Shown here: positions 1 through 9,489 of the stretch, piece by piece
Layout of the letters: every line of letters begins with the position of its first letter
How positions within the stretch are numbered: position 1 is the stretch's first letter
Assembly (NCBI RefSeq): GCF_963678635.1
Contig: NC_087063.1
Span: forward strand, 79,843,574 to 79,907,573
Reading direction: 5' to 3'
DNA: 64,000 nucleotides
Origin: Symsagittifera roscoffensis
Lineage: Eukaryota > Xenacoelomorpha > Acoela > Convolutidae
Notes under the pieces: generated by a model
What the model was told of the DNA's origin: nothing
Seen by the model: only the letters and a program-made list of their open reading frames with translations
The model's database searches: none
Made by a program: the position numbers and the translations under genes

Positions 1-235
1 AAAATTTCAGAGATTCCGCCTACATATAGCTGTAACGTAAATTTTGTCGGCGCATTTGTTTTGTTGCGGATTCCGCAACAAGCAAATATAGCTAGTTGTT
101 CTGGATTCCGCAACTGTAAGTGGGTTCCGCAAAATGTAAGTGGAATCCGCAAAATGTAAGTGGAATCCGTAAACTGTAAGTGGAACCCTCAAATGTAAGC
201 GGATTCCTCAAATTGTAAGTGGATTCCGCAATATT
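1..235 (-). repeat. Dispersed repeat built on a TTGCGGAATCCGCAA-type motif
   Basis: A short motif resembling GTAAGTGGAATCCGCAAA recurs at about 20-bp steps between roughly 110 and 235, next to unique sequence from 1 to 110. The reverse complement of this block matches 35040-35300 almost base for base, including the stretch around AACAACTAGCTATATTTGC. It is therefore one copy of a dispersed element seen twice in this window in opposite orientations. The open frame across it is a product of the repeat and does not look like a gene. Confidence 0.75.
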
Positions 236-482
236 CGTTTATTACTGAAATTGCTTATGAACAATTAAAAGCTAGAGCTGGATTATTTGACTTATTATTT
301 ATAGGAACGCGCAATTTGAACGCAAAAAGGACTTATCCATTTGTCAGTGGAATGCACAAACAAATCTTAAAACAATGGTTAACTATGCGGATGTCAAATG
401 TTTCGTTTTGGTTTGAAATGGGTTTGAATTGACTGTTCAGGGTTTGAAATGGCAGTTCATGTTTGAAATGGGGGCAGTTCAG

Positions 483-765
483 TCACTCATCAGTATTTGA
501 GATGAGATGGTTCAATTATGGTTAAGAAATCATCATCAGTATTTGAGATGAGATGGTTCCGTTTGAAATGGCAGCTATGTCACTCGTCAGTATTTGAGAT
601 GAGATGGCTCAGTTGGTTCAGAAGTCATCATCGCACTCATCAGTATTTGAGATGAGATGGTTCAGTCGGTTCAGAAATTATCATCGCACCCATCAGTGTT
701 TGAGATGAGATGGTTCAGTAATTGAGACGAGCATTTGAGATGAGATGGTTCAGTATTTGAGACGA
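483..765. repeat. Minisatellite, GTATTTGAGATGAGATGG units
   Basis: The core CAGTATTTGAGATGAGATGG recurs at least six times with variable spacers such as TTCAGAAATCATCATCG. The spacing is irregular (about 25 to 60 bp), as in a decayed minisatellite. A related core (CAGTATTTGGGAT) appears at 9490-10130. I see no gene between 236 and 900. Confidence 0.7.
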
Positions 766-903
766 GATAAAGGACGGCTCAATTGTTTGTTTTTTTTTGA
801 AAGTTGAACTGAATAGTTATCTGAAAACTGGATCCGAGTTTAATTAAAACTGAAAAGGAAAAGTGTAACTAAAAAATTCAGTACGAAAAGTAAAACATTG
901 TTT

Positions 904-1960
904 TTAAATTTTGTTGAGCAATTGGATCATTTTTTCTGTGTTGTCTGAAACTTTTTCGTCGAAATCTCCAATTTCGACAAAGTATCTGTGTTGTCTCAAT
1001 GGCTCACTATGGTGTTCATAGTCTGGTGTTTTTGTTGAAATTTTCTCCAGATAAAGTTTCCGTTTATCTCTCTTATTGAATTTAACTTTCTCTTTCCACA
1101 ACTTTGTACTCGAATCCTTTGACGTATTTGGGTTCTGATGTTTGAGCGTATTTGGAATGAAAGTTTTCACAGAGTCAAGTGGAGTATCTTTATCCGGAAA
1201 AACGTAGGTTGTAATATTTTCGAACTGCATACTCGAAAGGAAATCATTTATTTCGTCAACTGAAGAGTGCGAAGAATAACAGAACCGAATGGTTCTCTCA
1301 GACACTGCTTCAACCAATCTCCCAGGCATTATCTCGTTTTTAGCAACGAACATTGCGTTTGGAATGATTGTAAGCCTTTCTGGACTTGGGATGCTCGGCT
1401 TGTAAGGCAGTTTTAAGTTCGCAGACGCAGACGACGGCTTGCAAAAATGATTTTTGGCACTTTCGCCATCGAAGGTGAGCCAAGTTTGAATTGATGGAAC
1501 AAATTTGTACAGTTGATACTGACATAATGAAAGGTGAACTTTAGTTTTGATTCTAAGTGCAAGCTATTTCATCAAAAACTCATAACCGTAGCGAGTTTTG
1601 TTACAAAAATGGACCACATTATTTTGAAATGAACAGAGCCATACAAATACGGCTTGAAAGTTGGCTGAAAGACAGCTCTCCCTACAAGGTATGAAACTGG
1701 AATCTTTTTTGCAAAACGTTGTTGCTATGTAAATGTTATCAAAATTATGAACAGCAGCTTCTTGTAATTTTTCGAAAAGATGATTGATTCGCGTCGTATG
1801 ACCAACTTGCCACCAGTAAAAAGGACAGATTTTTCTTCGGAAACTAGTAAGGACATTAATGAACCAGGACAGTGATTTGCAGGAAAAAGAGTGACAGTTA
1901 GGGTTTGAGTCCTGTCCACTTCCACTGTCGGAAATACGCAAATACGGACATACAGCATAC
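904..1960 (-). pseudogene. DCLRE1C (Artemis)-like nuclease gene fragment, frame-disrupted
   Basis: Read on the minus strand, three segments follow the order of Artemis, the metallo-beta-lactamase/beta-CASP nuclease of V(D)J recombination and end joining. Segment 1 (about 1958-1820) carries the HCPGS motif followed by VLFTGG, where the family has a TGD metal-ligand motif. Segment 2 (about 1815-1564), in another frame, has IYIATTFC and then RYGYEFL, corresponding to the family's DTTFC and YGYEYL regions, and ends in a stop. Segment 3 (about 1515-904) is open over roughly 200 codons and resembles the region ending in the family's CFSFHSS motif (here CYSSHSS). The frame changes at the TGG/TGD position, and the gap between segments 2 and 3 is too small for a normal intron. 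The N-terminal catalytic half is absent. I read it as a decayed partial copy; an unusual gene model cannot be fully excluded. Confidence 0.6.
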
Positions 1961-1983
1961 TGCGATGGCATACTGCGATTAAA

Positions 1984-2348
1984 ACGGCATTGCACTAAAA
2001 ACAGTTTTCTAATAAACTAGTCATAAAATGTTTCACTAATATGTTTTTATATTTGAGATTTTGTATCTTTACTGATAAGTGAGGGCATTCTGTCTTTACG
2101 GCATACTGTAGCACACTGTCTGTACACACTGTAGCATACTACACGGTTAAAAATGACAGTTTTCTAATAAACAAGTCATAAGATATTTTAGTAATATATT
2201 TTTAGATTTGAGGTTTCGAAGCCTAATATGGACGTTGATTGACGTTGATAGTTTGACGTTGATAGATTGAAAGACGTTGATGGACATTGACTGACAATGA
2301 TGGACGTTGATAACATACTACACGGCTAAAAAAAAACAATTTTCTCCT
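1984..2348. repeat. Decayed short repeats related to the 1.22-kb unit boundary
   Basis: The sequence around TTTTCTAATAAACTAGTCAT followed by a variant of TTAGTAATAT and TTTGAGATTTTG occurs near 2005 and 2160. The same module starts each 1.22-kb unit at 2349, 3567 and 4791. The rest holds short GACGTTGAT-type repeats. No coding sequence is evident. Confidence 0.5.
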
Positions 2349-2367
2349 AAACTAGTCAAACATCATT

Positions 2368-2833
2368 TTAGTAATATTTTTTGAGATTTTGAACCTTTAC
2401 GACAAGGGTCCGACCCCAAGCTGGGATGACCCAGCAGTTCCGCTGCATCCTGGGCCTCGAGCCGGCCTGGCAGGTTTGCCGTCCCGGCGACTGACGGCGC
2501 TGCTTGTTTGCGACTGCGCCCCGGCCGCTTGCCCAATTATAGGGCAGAGTGTCGTCATCACTCTCGCTGCATGAGTCGACGATTCGGCCATACCAGGCCA
2601 CAGCGTGTCCGCGACCGCGACCCCGCACGTAGGAAAACGCAATAGTGTCCGAGGTAGTGCTCTCGTCCTCGTCACTGCCCGAGAGCAGATCAAAGCCAGA
2701 GACACTACTCAGTTGCTCCAATTCCGACTCCGAGTCCGAGTCACGGTAGGGCACCACTGTCTTCACCTCGATTTTATCGCCTGCATCCTCATCCTCATTT
2801 GTTGCTTCCTCGTCCTCTTCCGTGTCAGAGGAA
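2368..2833 (-). CDS. Acidic exon, copy 1 (longest reading frame)
   Basis: The minus-strand frame is open from a TTTAG acceptor at 2834-2835 down to a stop at 2368. It begins SSDTEEDEEATNEDEDAG (the first S shared with the previous exon), followed by a Ser/Asp/Glu-rich stretch (SDSESELEQLSSVSGFDLL), a short GRGRG patch and SCSESDDDTLPYNW. No in-frame ATG lies at the 5' end, so it is best read as an internal exon. Unlike copies 2 and 3 it keeps CGA where they have TGA, so the frame runs about 65 codons further; the last part is Arg/Gln-rich and may be 3' of the real exon end. The function is unknown. Acidic blocks occur in many nuclear proteins, including MDM2-type ligases, and composition alone does not assign it. 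Confidence 0.45.
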
Positions 2834-3011
2834 CTAAACAAAGTTACAACATGATCGATATGGAGGAAGGGTTGGATGTTCTTTTGCGGTTTAGATTGGA
2901 AAGCTTCAAGTTATAGGTCAAAGGTGGAAAGAAGGGGTTGTTCACATGGCACCAAAGTTGGTAAGTTTACTAATAAACTAGGTCAAAAGCAATAGTTATC
3001 AGTGCATGAAG

Positions 3012-3194
3012 CTAATTAAGGCTGCAAGTCCTGCCGACAGAAGGGGCACTTTGAATGAGGCTCGTCCTGCACCTTCCGCCAGCAGATAAAAGATAGCTTG
3101 TGCGCAAAATCCCCATCATGGATCTGGAACAAATTCTGTCCATCTTCACAGCAGATAGGAGCATTTCATCGTCTGTTTGTGGTTCATTCATCAT
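3012..3194 (-). pseudogene. RING exon, copy 1 (frameshifted)
   Basis: It is homologous to the intact copy at 4239-4418 but lacks one G near 3151, which moves the RING codons out of frame with the upstream MNEPQTDDEM segment. In the RING frame the Cys after HKL is Ser (HKLSFICW), removing a likely zinc ligand. The frame from the ATG runs on through unrelated codons instead of the RING. Confidence 0.55.
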
Positions 3195-3800
3195 GTTTTC
3201 TGAAATTCAGCAATTCAGCTAGTTACTCATACTGCATGCTAAAAACTAGAATCATTTTTCAATTTATAGAAAAAAAAACGTTTTTAAAATGTCAATTAAT
3301 AAATCTAGACCTTTTGTACACATTCGGTGATAAAATTGTAGATACTATTTATTATTCAACTTGGTATTAGAAAGTCTTCAGGCCCTTTTGACTGATATTT
3401 GGGCAGACAATGCTTCTGCTGGCTTTACTTCGCATGACCGACGATAGTGTAGGAAGAGACTGTTCATCTCTTCTTTATTCGCCAGCTTTTCCTTAGTTGT
3501 TGGCTTAACAAATTAAAATATCAAAGTTCAGAATGAGAGGTTAAACAGATTTTTTTGGGATTTTTAAACTAGTCAAACATCATTTTAGTAATATATTTTG
3601 AGATTTTGAACCTTTACGACAAGGGTCCGACCCCAGGCTGGGATGACCCAGCGGTTCCGCTGCATCCTGGGCCTCGAGCCGACCTGGCAGGTTTGCCGTC
3701 CCGGCGACTGACGGCGCTGCTTGTTTGCGACTGCGCCCCGCCCGCCTGCCCAATTATAGGGCAGAGTGTCGTAACCACTCTCGCTGCATGAGTCGACGAT

Positions 3801-4056
3801 TCAGCCATACCAGGCCACAGCGTGTCCGCGACCGCGACCGCCACCCCGCACGTAGGAAAACGCAATAGTGTCCGAGGCAGTGCTCTCCTCCTCGTCACTG
3901 CCCGAGAGCAGATCAAAGCCAGAGACACTACTCAGTTGCTCCAATTCCGACTCCGAGTCCGAGTCACGGTAGGGCACCACTGTCTTCACCTCGATTTTAT
4001 CGCCTGCATCCTCATCCTCATTTGTTGCTTCCTCATCCTCTTCCGTGTCAGAGGAA
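3801..4056 (-). CDS. Acidic exon, copy 2 (ends at a TGA)
   Basis: This is the same acidic exon as in copy 1, entered from the TTTAG acceptor at 4057-4058. It has a two-residue expansion of the Gly/Arg patch (GGGRGRG) and ends in TGA at 3801-3803, where copy 1 reads CGA (Arg). A possible donor is the GTATGG just before the stop. If it is spliced, it could join the RING exon of copy 1 or run into its own stop. Function unknown. Confidence 0.4.
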
Positions 4057-4238
4057 CTAAACAAAGTTAAAACATGATCGATATGGAGGAAGGGTTGGAT
4101 GTTCTTTTGCGGTTTAGATCGGAAAGCTTCAAGTTATAAGTCAAAGGTGGAAAGAAGGGGTTGTTCACATGGCACCAAAGTTGGTTAGTTTACTAATAAA
4201 CTAGGTCAAAAGCAATAGTTATCAGTGCATGAAGCTAA

Positions 4239-4418
4239 TTAAGGCTGCATGTCCTGCCGACAGAAGGGGCACTTTGAATGAGGCTCGTCCTGCACCTTCC
4301 GCCAGCAGATAAAACATAGCTTGTGCGCAAAATCCCCATCATGGATCTGGAACAAATTCTGTCCATCTTCACAGCAGATAGGGAGCATTTCATCGTCTGT
4401 TTGTGGTTCATTGATCAT
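4239..4418 (-). CDS. RING-type zinc-binding exon or small protein, copy 2 (intact frame)
   Basis: The frame runs from ATG at 4418 to TAA at 4239-4241, giving 59 residues, and follows a TGAATTTCAG acceptor, so it may be a terminal exon. The putative ligands are Cys15, His26, His32, Cys35, Cys38, Cys50 and Cys53, in the pattern IHDGDFAH, LCFICW, KCPFCRQ. Two histidines before a CxxC pair and a final CPxCRQ resemble the C2H2C4 RING of MDM2/MDM4. The first Cys of the usual CxxC is Leu here (LPIC), and the hydrophobic C-terminal tail of MDM2 is missing. RING domains of this kind act in E2 binding and ubiquitin transfer; activity here is inference. Only this copy is in frame: copies 1 and 3 lack one G in the GGGAGC run before the RING. 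Confidence 0.5.
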   Translation of the reverse strand: MINEPQTDDEMLPICCEDGQNLFQIHDGDFAHKLCFICWRKVQDEPHSKCPFCRQDMQP

Positions 4419-5024
4419 GTTTTCTGAAATTCAGTAATTTAGTTAGTTACTCATACTGCATGCTAAAAACTAGAATCATATTTCAATTTATAGAAAAAAA
4501 CCGTTTTTAAAATGTCAATTAATAAATCTAGACCTTTTGTACACATTCGTTGATAAAATTGTAGATACTATTTATTATTCCAACTTGGTATTAGAAAGTC
4601 TTCAGGCCCTTTTGACTGATATTTGAGCAGACAATGCTTCTACTGGCTTTACTTCGCATGACCGACGATAGTGTAGGAAAAGACTGTTCATCTCTTCTTT
4701 ATTCGCCAGCTTTTCCTTAGTTGTTGGCTTAAAAAATTAAAATATCAAAGTTCAGAATGAGAGGTTAAACAGATTTTTTTGGGATTTTTAAACTAGTCAA
4801 ACATCATTTTAGTAATATATTTTGAGATTTTGAACCTTTACGACAAGGGTCCGACCCCAGGCTGGGATGACCCAGCGGTTCCGCTGCATCCTGGGCCTCG
4901 AGCCGGCCTGGCAGGTTTGCCGTCCTGGCGACTGACGGCGCTGCTTGTTTGCGACTGCGCCCCGCCCGCCTGCCCAATTATAGGGCAGAGTGTCGTAACC
5001 ACTCTCGCTGCATGAGTCGACGAT

Positions 5025-5280
5025 TCAGCCATACCAGGCCACAGCGTGTCCGCGACCGCGACCGCCACCCCGCACGTAGGAAAACGCAATAGTGTCCGAG
5101 GCAGTGCTCTCCTCCTCGTCACTGCCCGAGAGCAGATCAAAGCCAGAGACACTACTCAGTTGCTCCAATTCCGACTCCGAGTCCGAGTCACGGTGGGGCA
5201 CCACTGTCTTCACCTCGATTTTATCGCCTGCATCCTCATCCTCATTTGTTGCTTCCTCGTCCTCTTCCGTGTCAGAGGAA
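5025..5280 (-). CDS. Acidic exon, copy 3 (ends at a TGA)
   Basis: It is nearly identical to copy 2, with the same TGA (5025-5027) and the same GGGRGRG expansion; one Tyr in the VVPYRD stretch of copies 1 and 2 is His here. It is preceded by the TTTGTTTAG acceptor. The next RING exon downstream on this strand is the intact one in copy 2 (4418-4239), so acidic copy 3 plus RING copy 2 is the best candidate for a working exon pair. Confidence 0.4.
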
Positions 5281-5457
5281 CTAAACAAAGTTAAAACATG
5301 ATCGATATGGAGGAAGGGTTGGATGTTCTTTTGCGGTTTAGATTGGAAAGCTTCAAGTTATAGGTCAAAGGTGGTAAGAAGGGGTTGTTCACATGGCACC
5401 AAAGTTGGTTAGTTTACTAATAAACTAGGTCAAAGCAATAGTTATCAGTGCATGAAG

Positions 5458-5640
5458 CTAATTAAGGCTGCAAGTCCTGCCGACAGAAGGGGCACTTTGA
5501 ATGAGGCTCGTCCTGCACCTTCCGCCAGCAGATAAAACATAGCTTGTGCGCAAAATCCCCATCATGGATCTGGAACAAATTCTGTCCATCTTCCCAGCAG
5601 ATAGGAGCATTTCATCGTCTGTTTGTGGTTCATTCATCAT
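5458..5640 (-). pseudogene. RING exon, copy 3 (frameshifted)
   Basis: It has the same one-base deletion as copy 1 (GATAGGAGC instead of GATAGGGAGC on the plus strand). In the RING frame HKLCFICW is kept, but the CC pair has become CW. The upstream acceptor (TGAATTTCAG) and the MNEPQTDDEM segment are kept. Confidence 0.55.
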
Positions 5641-6158
5641 GTTTTCTGAAATTCAGTAATTCAGTTAGTTACTCATACTGCATGCTAAAAACTAGAATCA
5701 TATTTCAATTTCTAGAAAAAAAAACGTTTTTAAAATGTCAATTAATAAATCTCGACCTTTTGTACACATTCGTTGATAAAATTGTAGATACTATTTATTA
5801 TTACAACTTGGTATTAGAAAGTCTTCAGGCACTTTTGACTGATATTTGGGCAGACAATGCTTCTACTGGCTTTACTTCGCATGACCGACGATAGTGTAGG
5901 AAGAGACTGTTCATCTCTTCTTTATTCGCCAGCTTTTCCTTAGTTGTTGGCTTAAAAACTTAAAATATCAAAGTTCAGAATGAGAGGTTAAACTGATTTT
6001 TTTGGGATGAAATAAGATTTTCAGTATACCGGATGACAAAATTCAATTTTTGGGATTAATTGAGTATTTCAGTTCATTCGACTAAACTGGGTGCAGATTT
6101 TGGGATGCGGAAGTAAAAATTTCAGTAGATGGGATGAAAATTGGCCAGAAGTACTTAC

Positions 6159-6485
6159 GTAAAATATTCTGGCAAGGTGGTTATCTAAGGCTTTGTCTTG
6201 CGCATTTGGAATTCTCCAGACCTCCTCCAGATCTTCTATTGCTTGCGGCGGTATCGTGTCTCTGGTGCTATGAAAATATCTTTCTCTATTTCCTTTTATT
6301 TCGACAAAAATGTATCTTTTTAATTTTTGATACTAACCACAGGTGCACCATAAGCTCATTCAGAGACAGCATCAGAGAAGCAGAGTAGCAGCTGCTGAAG
6401 GGCTCTTTGTCTTTCCGCTCATGTCGGAAAGCTTTGGCAGCCTTCAGCAGGTGTCCACAATGGATGAAATTGACACCCAGAGCCA
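6159..6485 (-). CDS. Two exon-like segments of an unidentified gene
   Basis: Exon-like segment A (6485-6338) follows a CGGTCAG acceptor, encodes a helical-looking stretch (KAAKAFRHERKDKEPF, SASLMLSLNELMVHL) and ends at a GTTAGT donor. Segment B (6267-6159) follows TTTTCATAG, encodes RDTIPPQAIEDLEEVWRI and ends at a perfect GTAAGT donor. The two join in frame across a 70-bp intron. I do not recognise the family. No convincing exon was found just upstream, and segment B ends in phase 0, whereas neither the acidic exon nor the RING exon of the neighbouring repeat starts in phase 0, so a link to them is not supported. It may be a gene fragment. Confidence 0.4.
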
Positions 6486-6499
6486 CTGACCGTTTCAAC

Positions 6500-7055
6500 C
6501 ATGTGTATCATGCCAGCTGGCATAACGAGGGCCTGGCGCCCCATCAGAACAACTTTCTGACACCCTCCAGCATCACAGCGAGGGTCACTCCCGTAAAACA
6601 GCGGTTTCCAACCCAGAAATTGCTGAATCAGTTATTTCTGGAATAGCGGCTTGTTGTTGACCGACGGGGTCATCACATAAAATGTTCTGCAGCCTAAAAG
6701 AAAAAAGAAATAAATGGAACAGCGGGCTTTTAAACCCCTGGATAGATTTAGCTGATGGAACTAACAAGGCTGCTTGTTGGCCAATAAACCAGTCTGACTG
6801 GATCAAGTTGACATAATCAATCGCAGGCACGCACTGTATTCAACTTGGGGCAGGCTTGGTTCAACAAAATACAAAAAAAAATTGGTCGAAAATTAATTAC
6901 AACAACTTTGAGCTAATTTTAGTTTCAGATGATTACTTGCGAAAGTCTCTCTCTTAGTTCACCATAGTCAATTGGAGGTAACAGGTCAATATGACTGCAC
7001 TCGTGCTACAAGAGCTGCCTGAAACCACGGCAAAACTCTGCGGTTTTTCTCCCAA
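6500..7055. other. Stretch without a supported gene
   Basis: Open frames here are short and overlapping on both strands. A minus-strand frame at 6585-6830 has no recognisable domain. It may belong to the unidentified gene at 6159-6485, but I see no clean splice sites. Confidence 0.3.
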
Positions 7056-7244
7056 GAGCTTTTGGTTTCTATAGCCCCACCAGAGGAGGTCGTTGATCTG
7101 TCCTCAGATCTGCGTCAAACAGAATTTGAGGTGGCGAAATGGAGCCTGGAAGAGGAAAGGGTGAAACGAACTCTGGTACGAGAGGAAGTGGATCTGGCCT
7201 CAGACATGGTCCAGTCGGTACTTCGGGAAGTGGTACCCTCCTAA
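7056..7244 (+). CDS. Coding-like helical segment, unknown
   Basis: A plus-strand frame without an ATG at its start encodes a charged, heptad-like stretch (PPEEVVDLSSDLRQTEFE, then EVDLASDMVQSVLREVV). The last part could form an amphipathic helix. Other frames, including a proline-rich one on the minus strand (7371-7069), are also open, so the coding frame is not certain. No family assigned. Confidence 0.25.
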   Translation, partial: ELLVSIAPPEEVVDLSSDLRQTEFEVAKWSLEEERVKRTLVREEVDLASDMVQSVLREVVPS

Positions 7245-7320
7245 TTGGCGCAGCTGGCGCACCAATTGGCAACTGGCCGCTGACTTCCGAGGTATGTTCA
7301 TCGATAGTACTTGTCACTTC

Positions 7321-7428
7321 TGGAGCAGTAACTAGAGTACCAACAGTACCTGGAGCAGTGCCCATATTCATTGTATGTTCTTGTCCCTTCCGGAGCAGTA
7401 ACTAAAGTACCAACAGTACCTGGAGCAA
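7321..7428. repeat. Direct repeat of a 37-bp segment
   Basis: The segment beginning GGAGCAGTAACTA and ending ACAGTACCTGGAGCA occurs twice, near 7322 and 7392, about 70 bp apart. Confidence 0.7.
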
Positions 7429-8755
7429 AACGCTTGGAGATTTCGTCGTCATTCAGTGAAATAGATGGCTAAAACAGTGATGTTGATTTAAATGCAGTCT
7501 AGTGATAGGACAATTATACTTGCAGACTAGTGGATGGACATTTATATCAAATAAGTACGGCGTTTTGTTACATAAAATTAAATTGTTCAAAACGGGTTCC
7601 TCATCCTCCTGCTCCATTTTGCACAAAATTATCGCGAATTGTTCCTGCTTGTACCCGCTCATCGCATCTGGCTCGCTTGGTTCCTGCTTGCACCAGGAAG
7701 TCGTGAAATAGTGCCCACATCTGCACGGTTCATATTAGTTCCAGGAGGTCGTCTTGCTCATCGTCTTGATGGTCGTGGTCGTCTTTCTGCTGGTTTCCGA
7801 AGCATTTTATACGGTAGTCTGTCTCGTCGTTTGCCTCTTCGTCGTTGTCGTGATACAGTCTAGTTGCGCAGACGTGGACTCAATTATTTGGCTGAGAGCT
7901 AAAACAGTTTGAATATGAAATCAAAAAACATATAGATCGTTGGGCTCGTATGTTGTTTCAAAAGCACACAACTTCACTCACTCTGATCGTCGCCGATTTC
8001 ATCCTCGCACATCAAATTTGCCCTCCTCTGCTTCGCTCTGAATGGTAATTGGCACCCTTCATAAGTGTCCGTCACAAAGCTATAACTTCTCCTAGTGGAA
8101 GAGAGCAGCTTTCGTTTGAGCCCAGAAATTCGATTAGCTCTTATCCTCTCCTAGCATCCAGGCGACAACACAGGCTCTGCAGTTTTATAGCAGTCGCTGA
8201 AGCCCTCCGTGCCGCAGAACATGCAAATCAGTTTCTTCAGTTTTGCATCATTCTTCTGGCATGGCTTTTTAGCAAAATAGCGGACCATGTTGCTTTCTTG
8301 CGAAAAAAGTTGGTCGCACTTTGGAAACAAAAAAAAAACGAAATCAGTCAAGAATTAAAATTAAGACAGTAAATTTTTTTCACGTTATCGATTTTGTTAC
8401 AAGATTTGGTATGCGGAATATAAACAGGCTATGACAAAGTCAGCCCTCGTTACAAAAGCAAAGCCCTCTTTATAAAATGAAATTGGTTCATATGTGAGGT
8501 GAGGGAAAAGGAAAAAGAGTCAATAAATTTTAGTGGAATCCGCAAATTCTTAAGCACTATGTATATCGGAATCCAGGATCAAACCTTTGCCACATTAAAT
8601 TTGTGATACCCTTCCGGATGTGAAACCGGTACCTCAATTGTGAAATGCGAGCCTTAAATTTTATTATGATTTGTCACAATTTTTTTTAAAAAAAACGTCT
8701 TCTAGGCCACAATAATTGTGATTCACGTTTTTTTCGTTGTTTTAAAAACATCTTG
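7429..8755. other. Stretch without a supported gene
   Basis: Short open frames occur on both strands. A minus-strand frame at 8351-8151 has a Cys-containing stretch (LICMFCGTEGFSDC) that could be a decayed zinc finger, but it is isolated and ends at a stop. Nothing else is recognisable. Confidence 0.3.
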
Positions 8756-8756
8756 T

Positions 8757-8827
8757 AGAGCCGCGGAATTGATCCGGTGACCTCTTCTTTGGTAGCCATA
8801 TTCTCCACCTCCAGGCCATCACACCCG
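8757..8827 (-). repeat. tRNA-derived (SINE-like) promoter region
   Basis: On the minus strand an A-box-like TGGCCTGGAGGTGG (8819-8806) is followed 30 bp later by a B-box-like GGATCAATTCC (8775-8765). The order and spacing fit an internal RNA polymerase III promoter. The cloverleaf is not convincing, so a tRNA-derived SINE head is more likely than a working tRNA gene. Confidence 0.4.
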
Positions 8828-9489
8828 TTGTCAATCTTAGATAAACTGAAACCTTAGCACAAATAAAAGAAGTTGTCCTTTGCAAATAATCAGTTAGAGG
8901 AGTTTATCTGAGATGCAAAACGTTTTTGTTACCCTTGAAATCATTTATTATCCATTTTATGAAAAAAAGGACACTTAAAGAAAAACGTTAAGGATAAGGT
9001 TAAACTTTTTTTTGCACTCTAAGGCTGTCATATATCGGATTGATCGGTAATGAATGTAGGAAATCGAATAAAAATTGAAATCAAATCAGACCTGAAAAAA
9101 AATTTAAAATAAAATGATATGTAGGATCACCCGCGGTTTTTCAATACTAAAAAATCATTTACAAGAAATAATAAATTAAATTAAAATTCTTAATGGCATA
9201 TTCGTTACAACGTACCATAAAGGGTAGAAAATAACAGAATTCAAAACCGCGGTTTTGGATCTTGTTTTTTTCTCCCCTTTGGTACCTTGTAACGACCCGG
9301 GTTGCCCACCATAGTAGATAATGCGCAACACCACCCTATAAAGATATATCCCCTCAATATGCCCCCACGATTTTTATACCTTGTTAACTACCCCCCTTGC
9401 ATTAGGAGAAGAGAAATTGTTAACAAGATCCCCAGTTGTTATCCCCCTAAATCAGTTGGGGAAAAAGTACGGTTGATGTATTGGTTATT

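Larger units (their letters stand above)
2349..6008 (-). repeat. Three tandem copies of a 1.22-kb unit carrying an acidic exon and a RING exon
   Basis: The units begin at AACTAGTCAAACATC at 2349, 3567 and 4791 (periods 1218 and 1224 bp); the third fades out near 6008. The copies are nearly identical apart from scattered substitutions and small indels. Each holds, on the minus strand, a RING-type exon preceded by a TGAATTTCAG acceptor and, further downstream, a GC-rich acidic exon preceded by a TTTGTTTAG acceptor. The GC-rich acidic exon stands out from the AT-rich surroundings. A pair reading acidic then RING exists only across unit boundaries: acidic of copy 3 with RING of copy 2, and acidic of copy 2 with RING of copy 1. 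Confidence 0.9.

Noticed and set aside
2389-2916. Plus-strand ORFs in the 1.22-kb units (for example 2389-2574, 2605-2916)
   Set aside because: They are the complement of the GC-rich acidic exon; splice acceptors and the RING exon are on the minus strand.
2368-5280. The acidic exon as the N-terminus of a piggyBac transposase
   Set aside because: Only the acidic composition fits; no catalytic Asp motif, TTAA-bounded ends or Cys-rich tail of that family is seen in the units.
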